64,000 nt of DNA, from positions 1,426,001 through 1,490,000 of the forward strand of contig NZ_FNWI01000004.1 in NCBI RefSeq assembly GCF_900106855.1, read 5' to 3'. A program made the translations under genes and the position numbers. Shown piece after piece: positions 1 through 8,775 of the stretch (position 1 is its first letter; every line of letters starts with the position of its first letter). Source of the stretch: Varibaculum massiliense (GTDB taxonomy: Bacteria; Actinomycetota; Actinomycetes; Actinomycetales; Actinomycetaceae). The notes under the pieces are model-generated. The model saw nothing but the letters and a program-made list of their open reading frames with translations, had not been told where the DNA came from and made no database searches.

Positions 1-416
<416 letters not shown>

Positions 417-472
417 CCACGTATTATTTGAAACGAAAGTGCCGTAAACGCAGGCAAGGTAAGGAGTAACCG

Positions 473-1159
473 GTGAGCTGGATTGAGGGCCCGTTTATGG
501 GTTTCGACACCGAAACCACAGGCGTAAAACCCGCAACTGATCGCATAGTTACCGCTGCCTGCGTGGAATGGCGTCACGGGCTAACCCGGGAGCAGACCTG
601 GCTGGCTGATCCCGGTATTCCCATCCCGGAGCCAGCCCAGCAGGTTCACGGAATCTCCACCGAGTATGCCCGTGAACATGGACGCCCACTAGAGCAAGTG
701 GTGACCGAGGTAGCGCAGGTATTAGAAGCCTGTGGGCAGGCACAAGTACCGGTGGTTATTTACAATGCCTCCTTTGATTTACCGCTGTTAGATAGCCATT
801 TGGAGCGTCTAGGATTACCGACCATGCGTCAGCGAGTAGATTTCTTGCCGGTTATTGACCCCCTGGTGCTAGATCGGGCGCTCGATCGCTATCGGCGTGG
901 TAAACGTACCCTGGAGGCGCTCGCGGAGTTTTACCAGGTGCGCGGGGAAGATGACCTGCATGATGCCCTAGTAGACGTGCGGCAAACTATCGCGGTCTTG
1001 CGGGCGCTTGGCGCTGCCTATCCCCAATTAGGGCAGATGGATCTGCGGCAACTGCAGGACTATCAGCGGGATCAGCATCGCGAGTGGGCGCAGCATTTTA
1101 ACCAATTCCTGCTGTCCAAAGGGCGCAGCGCCGATGTGAATGAGGAGTGGCTAGCGTGA
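473..1159 (+). CDS. DnaQ-family 3'-5' exonuclease
   Basis: A 228-residue DEDDh exonuclease of the DNA polymerase III epsilon type. The three motifs are visible: ExoI DTETTG near residue 14, ExoII NASFDLPLL near residue 99, and ExoIII HDALVDVRQT with its His and Asp near residue 161. These side chains bind the two metal ions that cleave the 3' nucleotide. It is short and has no BRCT or UvrC-like extension, so it is a stand-alone nuclease, perhaps for repair or RNA trimming rather than the polymerase subunit itself. GTG at 473 is chosen because AAGGAG lies nine bases upstream. Its stop TGA overlaps the GTG of the next gene (GTGA), so the two are translationally coupled. Confidence 0.9.
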   Translation: MSWIEGPFMGFDTETTGVKPATDRIVTAACVEWRHGLTREQTWLADPGIPIPEPAQQVHGISTEYAREHGRPLEQVVTEVAQVLEACGQAQVPVVIYNASFDLPLLDSHLERLGLPTMRQRVDFLPVIDPLVLDRALDRYRRGKRTLEALAEFYQVRGEDDLHDALVDVRQTIAVLRALGAAYPQLGQMDLRQLQDYQRDQHREWAQHFNQFLLSKGRSADVNEEWLA

Positions 1160-2442
1160 GTGAGCAGCCCGGTTACGGTTATCGCGGCGAGGGGGAGCCG
1201 CAGGTGAATCCGCCCGCCCCGGTTTCGGGACAGGGACGCTATTTTCCTCCGCGCAACCCCCAGCAACGCCCGCAGTCAGCTGGTCTTCCTTCGACGCAGG
1301 GACCGGGAATTCCACAAGTTTCGCAGACCCCTGCACTAGCTCCGCAAACCCCTGCTGAACGCCCTCTGCAACACGCGGCTGCCCCGCGATCGGCACTGCC
1401 TCCCCGACAAAGACCCCGGCGCGCGCCAGAACCTACTCAGCCAGCTGAAAGTTATTCGCAGGTCAGCCCGCGCCCAATGGCAACACCGGCAGACCAGCCC
1501 GCTACCTCTGCTAGCTCCCAGCAGCACGTCCCGGCTTCCGCCTCGCCGCCACCAGCCGCGGGTGGATACGATGCTCCTGCCTCTGTTTATGGTTCTTTGC
1601 CCAGCAGTACGCCGGCATCAACCAGCATTTTTACCGCGCCACCAGCTAGTGCGAATGCCGCTCAGGCGTCGCCGCTTATGCCTGCGGTGTCTCCTAAAGA
1701 AGACGAAGATAATCAGGAAGCTACTAAAACCCCGCGGCGCTCTCCGCTCTGGCTGTTGTATGGCCTGGTAGTCCTGGTTCTAATTGCTTTAGTGAGTTGG
1801 CAAATAGTGCGGCTCAGTACCGGGCAAGTTCCCTCCGCGATTCCCTTAGGGGTCCAACCTAGTGCTGCCGAAACCGCGGCGGCTCCCGAACCTAAACCCA
1901 TTGCTACTGCCGATAGTGAGCAGGTGAAAAAGGTATTAGCGGCGCAGCCGGTAAGTCCCGCACAGTTGGGAGGGGACAAGAAGCGAGTAACTTTCCGTTC
2001 CCAATCCGGAATCGTGGTTTGTACTATTGCGGACAAACTAGAAGATGGCGTACCGCCACTAGTTCCCCAGGCGGCAGATGCATCCGGTGCGCTCGCTAGC
2101 GGCAGCGGCGTGGTTTGTGCCACTGCCAGCAACTTTGATGCTGCCGGAAATGTTGGGAAATGTAATGAAGGTGACTTGCGCCTGTCGGTGTTAGGGGTGT
2201 GGGACGCCTCCTCCGGTATTGGAGCCTGCGTGAACGGTACCACCCCGCTTTTTCAAGACGTAGTTGCTGGTCAACGGGATAACAGTGGTAAACGTTTCGA
2301 CCTGCAATCACTGGGACCGGGGCAATACACCCAACTTGGAAAATATGCCTGCACCTTCGGGGGTAGTGATGTTACCTGTGTAAATGTTTCTACCGGCAAG
2401 GGCTTTAGCTTCGTTGATCTGGGCGGATATAAGTTCTTTTAA
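1156..2442 (+). CDS. Single-pass membrane protein with Pro/Gln/Ala-rich cytoplasmic region
   Basis: Function not recognised. About 195 N-terminal residues are low-complexity and rich in Pro, Gln, Ala and Ser. They are followed by a basic stretch (KTPRRS) and one hydrophobic helix, LWLLYGLVVLVLIALVSW, near residues 200-217. About 210 residues then lie outside and contain several cysteines (VVCTIAD, GVVCATAS, GKCNEGD, GACVNG, YACTFG, VTCVNV) that could form disulfides. The basic-inside rule puts the disordered part in the cytoplasm. GTG at 1156 is preferred over GTG at 1147 because it overlaps the upstream stop and has AGGAG about eight bases before it. Similar layouts are common among actinobacterial wall-associated proteins of unknown role. 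Confidence 0.75.
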   Translation: MSEQPGYGYRGEGEPQVNPPAPVSGQGRYFPPRNPQQRPQSAGLPSTQGPGIPQVSQTPALAPQTPAERPLQHAAAPRSALPPRQRPRRAPEPTQPAESYSQVSPRPMATPADQPATSASSQQHVPASASPPPAAGGYDAPASVYGSLPSSTPASTSIFTAPPASANAAQASPLMPAVSPKEDEDNQEATKTPRRSPLWLLYGLVVLVLIALVSWQIVRLSTGQVPSAIPLGVQPSAAETAAAPEPKPIATADSEQVKKVLAAQPVSPAQLGGDKKRVTFRSQSGIVVCTIADKLEDGVPPLVPQAADASGALASGSGVVCATASNFDAAGNVGKCNEGDLRLSVLGVWDASSGIGACVNGTTPLFQDVVAGQRDNSGKRFDLQSLGPGQYTQLGKYACTFGGSDVTCVNVSTGKGFSFVDLGGYKFF

Positions 2443-2445
2443 TAG

Positions 2446-3279
2446 CTAGGCGGGATCCAGTAACCCGAAACGTGCAAAGGCTGCCGCCACCCCGTTCTCT
2501 TCAATCGAGGGTGCAATCCAGTCTGCGATTTCGCTTAGTTTTTTTGCCCCGCCCGTTAAGGCGATTCCGATACCCGCGTCGCGCACCATTTCAAAGTCGT
2601 TTGCGGAATCCCCGATTGCGATTGCTTGAGCAGGGGAAGCCCCAAAATGCTGGAGAACTTCGCACATAGCGGTGCCTTTATTGACTCCTTTTACCCCCAG
2701 CTCCACCACTTCGCCTACGCGCACATCGACTGACCCGGGTATCACCATAAAGCGGTCTCCGAAAATCCGATGGGCTTCTTCATAGCTAGAGGAGGCGTCG
2801 GGGGAGAGGTAGAACATACACTTACCGGCAGAATAGGGGGTGCCGGTAAGTACGTAAGGCATAATCTGATTGAGATAGGCAGACCAGTCGCCGGTGGCGG
2901 CGCGGTCAGATTTACCCGCCAGCCGGAAAAAGTCTAGGAAGTTTGCCGAGGGGTAGAAGTGGTCTTTACCTTGCCAAATCCAAGTGGCTCCAGAGCAGCG
3001 GAAATAATCCGTCCATTCGGCGATGCCGGCCTGGTCTATTGAATGATTGGCCAGTACCTGGTCTCCCAATTCTACGTACGCACCGTTGGCGGTAATCAAG
3101 TCAGAAAAGGGCAGGGAAAATAGGGAGGGGTAAAGTTCGGGATAGGAACGCCCGGTGGCAATAAATACTTTGTGGCCGTTCGTAGTGGCGGTGGTGATAG
3201 CTTCCTTTACTTTCGAGCTAATCACCTGGTTGTGGTCGATTATGGTTCCATCTAAATCCAAAAAAGCGAACTTGCGCAT
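2446..3279 (-). CDS. Cof-type HAD-superfamily hydrolase
   Basis: A 277-residue haloacid-dehalogenase phosphatase of the Cof/YidA subgroup (type IIB cap), likely acting on sugar phosphates or similar small molecules. Motif I is FLDLDGTIID (nucleophile Asp), motif II is IATGRS, motif III is NKGTAM with its Lys, and motif IV is IGDSANDFEM binding Mg2+. The start is ATG with complement at 3277-3279, preceded by AAGGAGCAGCA; the frame stays open 21 codons further upstream, but those codons lack a ribosome binding site. It converges on the preceding gene with three bases between the stops. Confidence 0.88.
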   Translation of the reverse strand: MRKFAFLDLDGTIIDHNQVISSKVKEAITTATTNGHKVFIATGRSYPELYPSLFSLPFSDLITANGAYVELGDQVLANHSIDQAGIAEWTDYFRCSGATWIWQGKDHFYPSANFLDFFRLAGKSDRAATGDWSAYLNQIMPYVLTGTPYSAGKCMFYLSPDASSSYEEAHRIFGDRFMVIPGSVDVRVGEVVELGVKGVNKGTAMCEVLQHFGASPAQAIAIGDSANDFEMVRDAGIGIALTGGAKKLSEIADWIAPSIEENGVAAAFARFGLLDPA

Positions 3280-3436
3280 TGCTGCTCCTTGTAGGGGATA
3301 CCTGCCAGACGGGAAGTCCGGCAGTTTCCGGTCTCTTTTCACTTTATGGGAAAACCCCAGCTAACGCGCGCATACCCGGCTCTTAGATAAAAGTGCATTA
3401 GTTGCTTTAGCTAGACAGTGCCTTCTAGATTTGTTC

Positions 3437-3597
3437 GGGGAAAGGTTTTATCCGAGTAGGTTGGACACGCCTGTCATCACATTTTTACCTTTCGGATACC
3501 CGGCTATAAATCAGAATTGGTTTTCGGGCTTTGTGTTGGAAATTAGTATTTGCCACGGGCAAATGGGGATTTTGGACAGGAGGAAAAACCTTTCCCC
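3437..3597. repeat. Intergenic repeat, family B copy 1 (terminal inverted repeats)
   Basis: The 161-base segment is bounded by perfect 13-base inverted repeats, GGGGAAAGGTTTT at 3437-3449 and its complement at 3585-3597. The inner left end reads ATCCGAGTAGG and the inner right end GGACAGGAGG. The same end sequences recur at 23448-23547 and 60799-60897. An internal hairpin ATTTGCC-acg-GGCAAAT lies near 3550-3566. No open frame uses it. It resembles a miniature mobile or REP-like element. Confidence 0.7.
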
Positions 3598-3751
3598 GCA
3601 CGACCTTGGTGAGAGCTGTGTACTTGCTAGAGAAAGATAATCCACTGCCGATTTCCCTCCTGCTCAATATCCACAAAGAATGTTCGAGGCATTGTGCTAG
3701 TTGGGGGAGCTTAGATAGAATGAAATCGGTGGCTATAAGCTACCTCCAAGT

Positions 3752-3775
3752 GCCGGGGGAAGTCCCCCGGCTTTT
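3752..3775 (+). terminator. Rho-independent terminator-like hairpin
   Basis: GCCGGGGG at 3752-3759, loop AAGT, CCCCCGGC at 3764-3771, then TTTT. It sits 13 bases before the truncated DUF3800 gene, so that gene would be cut off from upstream transcription unless a promoter lies between. Confidence 0.6.
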
Positions 3776-3788
3776 GACTAGGAGCGCA

Positions 3789-4148
3789 ATGGCGAGCGAA
3801 CTAAGCCTTTTCGTAGATGAAAGTGGAGATCGAAACGCAAATTCTCGCTATTACTTGTTGACTCTTGTTTTTCATGACCAAGCAGAAGACATTAAACAAT
3901 ACATCAGTCAATATGAATCTCAACTGTTACAGTCGGATTTGCCTAATATTCCATTTCATTCCGAACCCTTGCTGAATGGGCACGGAGAATATAGATACTT
4001 GGAATTAAAGCAGAGAAAGAAAATTCTGAGCTGTTTCGCCACCCTCGTTCGGCACCTGCCGGTTAGCTATGTAACTTTTGGATACCGAAGTAAGGAATTT
4101 GTGGATGCCAAGCAACTTGCGGTGCGTATGGAGCGAGACATAGCGTGA
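3789..4148 (+). pseudogene. Truncated DUF3800 protein
   Basis: A 119-residue N-terminal fragment of a DUF3800 protein. These are RNase H-like proteins of about 220-250 residues often found in mobile and defence regions. The hallmark LFVDESGD is present at residues 6-13. The frame stops abruptly after VRMERDIA, and the next 150 bases show no continuation in any frame, so the second half of the fold and its acidic residues are missing. ATG at 3789 has GGAG at the right distance. The fragment lies between two diverged copies of an intergenic repeat (near 3340-3680 and 4189-4375), which suggests arrival or truncation by recombination. It is probably inactive. Confidence 0.75.
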
Positions 4149-4188
4149 ATAATGCGCTAACGCGTTGAATAATCTTTTAGCTTCCTAG

Positions 4189-4375
4189 TTCTTTTAGCAC
4201 TATGGGAGAATGCCAGCTAAAAAGTGCCTATCTACATCTCCCAAGCAAAAGTGTACCCTTGCTCATTTTTGGGTATTAACCCGGATTTTGGGCAGGAGGA
4301 AAAACCTTTCCCCGCGCGACCCCAGGCTCTGCACGCTTCCTAGAAAAGAGATCAGTAACTACCGATTTTCAGCTA
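4189..4375. repeat. Diverged partial duplicate of the 3340-3680 intergenic region
   Basis: Several blocks match the region before the DUF3800 fragment in the same order: a block around ATGGGAGAATGCCAGCTAA (compare 3352-3370), GGCAGGAGG plus AAAACCTTTCCCC at 4291-4313 (compare 3576-3597), and CTAGAAAAGAGATCAG followed by CTACCGATTT (compare 3630-3657). The left inverted-repeat arm of the family B element is missing in this copy. The rest of 4149-4449 holds no gene that I can support. Confidence 0.6.
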
Positions 4376-4449
4376 TTTTAAGCCGCTAGCTATGCAGCAG
4401 GTGGGGGCAGCAACTAACAGATAGGGGAATAATTTCGTAGAAAATTATT

Positions 4450-4525
4450 TGGTGCCCCGAACAGGATTCGAACCTGCGGCCTTTCGCTCCGGAGGCGAAC
4501 GCTCTATCCACTGAGCTATCGGGGC
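4450..4525 (-). tRNA. tRNA-Arg (anticodon CCG), CCA encoded
   Basis: Complement strand reads GCCCCGATAGCTCAGTGG at the 5' end, anticodon stem TTCGC/GCGAA with loop CTCCGGA, T-loop GGTTCGAATCC, and a closing GCCCCGA/TCGGGGC acceptor stem. Discriminator A is followed by encoded CCA. It reads CGG codons. Confidence 0.95.
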
Positions 4526-4637
4526 TGGACTTCAATGATTCTACACATTTACCCCGGAGCTTACTAAATCAGCGCCCTCTAATTAGACGCTGATTACATT
4601 TAGGGAGGCAGACGGTTGCGAGGGCGGGTGCAATAAT

Positions 4638-6758
4638 ATGAACATGACTTTTTCAAGCCCTTACGCGCACGGTTTTGCCCGGGTAGCGGCCATTACCATT
4701 CCCAGCCACCCCGGCGAGCCAGATCGAAACGTACCGGAAATCGCGGCGGCGGCGCGACAAGCTGCCCGCCAAGGTGCCTGCATAGCGGTGTTTCCCGAGA
4801 TGAGTATCTCCGGTTACACCCTTGATGACCTGGTGTTTTCTGAGTGTCTATTAGCAAGCGTAGAAAAAGGAATAGAGCGGCTGGCCAAAGCAACTTCCGA
4901 TTGCGCGCAGCTAATCGTGGTGGGCGCTCCGCTGCGGATAGCGGGGCAAATCTATGATTGCGCGGTGTTCTTGGCGCGGGGGAAAGTTATTGCCCTAACT
5001 CCGAAAGTTTTTCTTTCTAGTGCGGCTTATGAAAAACGCTACTTTACTTCCGGTGCGCATCTTCCTTCGAATGTTCACTGGTACGCACCCCAGATTCCGG
5101 GAGCCAGCGATGCTCCTATTGGAAACGGGATTATCAATATCGAGGACGTGGCTGGCCTGGCAGTGGGGGCAGAAGTTGGTAGTGACGGGACTGCGGCGCG
5201 TCCTCTAGCGCTGTCACTTGCTCTACAGGGGGCAAGTGTGATTGCTAACCCGGCGGCTTATACTGCCACTTTAGGGAGCGACGAGCAGCAGCAACTACTG
5301 GCTGCGGCCACTTCCCGGCGCGGGATTTGCGCCTACCTACACGCGGGAGCCGGGAACGGGGAATCGTCCTCCGATGCTGCCTGGGAAGGGCGAACCTTTA
5401 TTTACCAAGACGGCTCTAAGCTAGCGGAAACTGAGCCTTTCCCCAGTGAAACCCAGATCGCCCTGGCAGATATTGATTTAACCGCCCTGGCCAATCGGAG
5501 GCGGCGCGAAAGTGGTTTCGCGGATGCCAGAGCCGGGCAACCTGAAAAGCCCTGGGAGATAAAGATTCGCCTGGGAGTGGGAGCCGCGGGAGCGGCTACC
5601 GCCTTCGATCCTTGGGCAAATCATTTGTGCTCTGACCAGCCAGAGGTAGAGGATCGGGGAGTGGAACTGATTCCCCGCCCCGCTAGATTCCCCTTCCTGC
5701 CCTCCGACCAAGAGGGTATTGATCGTGCCTGCCGGCAGGCATTCCAGATTCAGGTTTATGGTCTGCAAAAACGTTTGCAGGCAGTCGGCAACCCCAAGAT
5801 GGTGTTAGGCGTATCGGGAGGACTAGATTCTACCCAGGCTCTTTTGGTGTGCACCCAGGTGGCAGCGCGCCTCGGCCTCGATAAATCCCAAATTTTGGCC
5901 TACACCTTGCCCGGTTTTGCCACCTCAGCAGGCACCAAATCTCACGCCTATAGGCTGTGTGAGTCTTTAGGGATTAAGTGCGAAGAAATCGATATTCGCC
6001 CGGCTGCCCGGCAAATGCTCGCCGATATGGGGCATCCCTTTGCCGAAGGCGCCGCTCAATATGACGTGACCTTCGAGAACGTGCAGGCGGGGCTGCGCAC
6101 CGATTACCTGTTCCGGATAGCCAACCATAAGGGGGGATTGGTGATTGGAACCGGGGATTTATCTGAAGCGGCTTTAGGGTGGTGCACCTATGGGGTGGGA
6201 GACCATATGTCGCACTATTCGGTTAACCCCGGAATCCCCAAAACCATGCTGCAACACATGATTCGCTGGGTTTGCCGGCAAAACCTGTTCGGTGATGCCT
6301 GCACACAAGTGCTGAAAGATATTTTGGCGCAAGAAATCTCCCCGGAACTGATTCCGGGAGGTGGGGAAAAACTGCAATCCACCCAGGACACTATCGGTCC
6401 ATACGAACTGCACGAATTCTTCCTCTATCACCTGCTATTAGGGCGCGAACCCCGCGATATTGCTTATCTGGCGCACCAGGCGTGGTCAGATAAGCACAAG
6501 GGAGCATGGCCGGCAGACCTGCCGGAAGCGGACCGTCACCAATACGATCTGGAAACTATTTTGCGCTGGCTGCGCGAGTTCCTGCGCCGCTTCTTTACTT
6601 CCCAGTTCAAACGGACTTGTGTGCCGGGTGGGCCAGGAATAACTTCCGGATTCGGTCTCAGCCCCCGCAGTGACCTCCGGATGCCCTCGGATATTTCCGG
6701 ACGAATCTGGATTAAACAGGTAGACGAGCTACTTTCGGCTTTAGAGGACGAAAAGTAG
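4638..6758 (+). CDS. nadE: Glutamine-dependent-type NAD+ synthetase with an altered amidase site
   Basis: A 706-residue two-domain enzyme for the last step of NAD+ synthesis (deamido-NAD+ + ATP + ammonia). The N-terminal nitrilase-like domain (about residues 15-300) normally releases ammonia from glutamine with a Glu-Lys-Cys triad. Glu54 (FPEMSISGY) and Lys123 (LTPKVF) are present, but the position of the Cys in the usual EVCED/EICED motif reads EVGSD, giving Gly181 (GGT at 5178-5180). The C-terminal synthetase domain looks intact: PP-loop VSGGLDST near residue 393, GTGDLSEAALGW, and SPELIPG. Glutamine use is therefore doubtful and direct ammonia use likely. The start ATG 4638 has only a weak ribosome binding site; ATG 4644 is an alternative. 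Confidence 0.92.
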   Translation: MNMTFSSPYAHGFARVAAITIPSHPGEPDRNVPEIAAAARQAARQGACIAVFPEMSISGYTLDDLVFSECLLASVEKGIERLAKATSDCAQLIVVGAPLRIAGQIYDCAVFLARGKVIALTPKVFLSSAAYEKRYFTSGAHLPSNVHWYAPQIPGASDAPIGNGIINIEDVAGLAVGAEVGSDGTAARPLALSLALQGASVIANPAAYTATLGSDEQQQLLAAATSRRGICAYLHAGAGNGESSSDAAWEGRTFIYQDGSKLAETEPFPSETQIALADIDLTALANRRRRESGFADARAGQPEKPWEIKIRLGVGAAGAATAFDPWANHLCSDQPEVEDRGVELIPRPARFPFLPSDQEGIDRACRQAFQIQVYGLQKRLQAVGNPKMVLGVSGGLDSTQALLVCTQVAARLGLDKSQILAYTLPGFATSAGTKSHAYRLCESLGIKCEEIDIRPAARQMLADMGHPFAEGAAQYDVTFENVQAGLRTDYLFRIANHKGGLVIGTGDLSEAALGWCTYGVGDHMSHYSVNPGIPKTMLQHMIRWVCRQNLFGDACTQVLKDILAQEISPELIPGGGEKLQSTQDTIGPYELHEFFLYHLLLGREPRDIAYLAHQAWSDKHKGAWPADLPEADRHQYDLETILRWLREFLRRFFTSQFKRTCVPGGPGITSGFGLSPRSDLRMPSDISGRIWIKQVDELLSALEDEK

Positions 6759-6979
6759 GTTATTAGTCGCTAAAGCCATGCGGTGATTCCGTTTGTCGAG
6801 GGAAGCGCCTCGCCCGTTTTCGCCTGGGAGCTAACTTTTCATTAGCAGGAAACACTGCGTCCTTTCTACGGATATTTTCTTTTGCCCAAGGCGAGCCGCA
6901 GCTACCTAAGAGAGCTAGAGCACCTCAAATTAACTAAGCGGGTGCGATGGGATATTTTGGAAGCAAAGGAGAAAAATCG

Positions 6980-7099
6980 GTGAAACCAGGGCGCTTACCC
7001 CCGCTGGTTATTGCCCATGAAAATGGCGGTTATCCGCCCAACTTTAGGAGGAACAGTGAGCGAACGCGAAGCGACGCTAACCCCGGAAATACTATCTGA
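6980..7099 (+). CDS. Possible 39-codon leader peptide overlapping the pepC start
   Basis: GTG at 6980 follows AAAGGAG at a good distance and opens a 39-codon frame that ends at TGA 7097-7099, inside pepC in another frame. A small hairpin GGCGG-ttat-CCGCC lies inside it just before the pepC ribosome binding site. No homologue is recognised and it may be chance. The rest of 6759-7055 holds only A/T-rich promoter-like sequence. Confidence 0.25.
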   Translation: MKPGRLPPLVIAHENGGYPPNFRRNSERTRSDANPGNTI

Positions 7100-8399
7100 A
7101 CTGCGCAAAGACTTCTACGCGGATCCTCGCGGTAAGTTAATGCAAAACGCGGTTACCAACTCAGATATTGACCAGGTGGCGCAAAATCACCAAGTGGTGG
7201 CATTCGCGGATCGTTCTATGTCCCACAAGATAGATGCTTGGCCGGTGGCTAACCAAAAGAAATCGGGACGCTGCTGGCTATTCGCCGGTCTGAATCTGCT
7301 GCGTTCGTCCATGATTAAGCGACTAAATGTCGAGAACTTCGAGTTTTCCCAGGCCTACCTGTTCTATTGGGACAAACTAGAAAAAGCGAACTATTTCTTT
7401 GAATCCCAGATTGAGCTGGCGGATCGGGATATCGATGACCGCACGGTCGCCCACCTGCTAGCCGACCCGATTGGGGATGGGGGACAGTGGAATATGTTCG
7501 TGGCGCTAGTTGATAAATACGGGGTAGTTCCAAAGTGGGCAATGCCAGAAACCGAATCCTCCTCTAACTCAAAGAAAATGGATCGGATCCTGGAGCGTTA
7601 CCTACGGGAAGGGGCGCTGGCTCTGCGAAAAGCCGCGCAAAAAAATCCCGAAACTGTCGCCGAAGTAAAAGCGGGACTGCTGGGTGGGGTACACCGGATT
7701 CTCAATATCCATCTGGGAACGCCCCCGGAAAAGTTCGTGTGGCAATACAACGATAAAGACAATAAGTTTGAGCGGCTAGGGGAAGTGACTCCCCAACAGT
7801 TCGCGGATAAATATATCGTCAATGACCTGCGTAACTATGTTTGCCTAGTTAATGATCCGCGCGAAGCTAACCCTTACGGGAAAACTTATACCGTGGATCA
7901 CCTGGGTAACGTGCTGGGAGCTGCTCCGGTGCGGTACCTAAATGTACCGATGCAGGTAATGAAGGATTGTGCGGCTACCGTGTTGCAGGCAGGAAAACCG
8001 GTTTGGTTCGGTTGCGACACCGAGCAGCAGGCAGATCGGGAGTTTTCCCTGTGGGACAAGAACCTCTACGACTATGGCGGGGTCTATGGGGTACATTTCG
8101 GGATGGACAAGCAAGAACGCCTGCTTTCCCACGAATCCTTAATGACGCACGCCATGTTGTTTGTGGGGGTCGATATATTGGACGGCAAACCGCGGCGTTG
8201 GCGGGTAGAAAACTCTTGGGGCTGCGAAGACCGTGCTGACGAGGGGTTTTATACTATGAATGATTCCTGGTTTGACGAATACGTTTTTGAAATCGCGGTG
8301 CATCGTGACCGGCTCCCCGAAGAATACCGGGAGGTTATCGATTCTAAGGATGAGCCGATAGTGTTGCCGGCTTGGGATCCGATGGGGTCGCTGGCCTAG
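7056..8399 (+). CDS. pepC: Aminopeptidase C (bleomycin hydrolase family)
   Basis: A 447-residue cytoplasmic cysteine aminopeptidase of family C1B that trims N-terminal residues from peptides and in this family forms a hexameric barrel. The oxyanion Gln and nucleophile Cys are in VANQKKSGRCW, the catalytic His in LMTHAMLFVGV, and the Asn in RVENSWG. The C-terminal end (IDSKDEPIVLPAWDPMGSLA) reaches into the active site in characterised members and sets exopeptidase specificity. GTG 7056 is chosen because a perfect AGGAGG sits four bases upstream; the frame is open for 15 more codons but without such a site. Confidence 0.93.
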   Translation: MSEREATLTPEILSELRKDFYADPRGKLMQNAVTNSDIDQVAQNHQVVAFADRSMSHKIDAWPVANQKKSGRCWLFAGLNLLRSSMIKRLNVENFEFSQAYLFYWDKLEKANYFFESQIELADRDIDDRTVAHLLADPIGDGGQWNMFVALVDKYGVVPKWAMPETESSSNSKKMDRILERYLREGALALRKAAQKNPETVAEVKAGLLGGVHRILNIHLGTPPEKFVWQYNDKDNKFERLGEVTPQQFADKYIVNDLRNYVCLVNDPREANPYGKTYTVDHLGNVLGAAPVRYLNVPMQVMKDCAATVLQAGKPVWFGCDTEQQADREFSLWDKNLYDYGGVYGVHFGMDKQERLLSHESLMTHAMLFVGVDILDGKPRRWRVENSWGCEDRADEGFYTMNDSWFDEYVFEIAVHRDRLPEEYREVIDSKDEPIVLPAWDPMGSLA

Positions 8400-8431
8400 A
8401 CCTTGGGCGGTAGGTTCTGGGGAAATTTTCC

Positions 8432-8719
8432 CTAGATTCCGGTGGGCATGATCATGCCGCCGTAGGGAGCCAGAATAAAAAGCGTTACCGAAAGGGCGAA
8501 AAGGGCAAGGCAGTCAAGCTGCCAGGAACGCACTGCACACCAGGCGTTTGGGGAGCGGTCAAATAGCCGGTAAACCCCCAGTAGCAGCAGCATTAGAGAA
8601 AACATGCGGCTGGCGAACACGGGATGCCCGATGAACCCTAAGGTAACTATGCCGATAATTCCTATCAGTAGCGCCGCGGTGCAGGCGCGACGCCAGAGAC
8701 GATTATTCGACAAATCCAT
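8432..8719 (-). CDS. Small three-helix membrane protein (DUF3017-like)
   Basis: A 95-residue protein with three hydrophobic segments: about residues 13-31, 34-50 (SRMFSLMLLLLGVYRL) and 68-85 (DCLALFALSVTLFILAPY). Size and layout resemble the actinobacterial DUF3017 family, whose role is unknown; the assignment is by general resemblance only. It lies on the opposite strand between pepC and an MFS gene. A GGGGA element precedes the ATG. Confidence 0.6.
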   Translation of the reverse strand: MDLSNNRLWRRACTAALLIGIIGIVTLGFIGHPVFASRMFSLMLLLLGVYRLFDRSPNAWCAVRSWQLDCLALFALSVTLFILAPYGGMIMPTGI

Positions 8720-8775
8720 GTCCCCAGTTTAACTGGGACAAGATAGAGAGTAGCTAAAACAGTAGGCTGGGAGTT

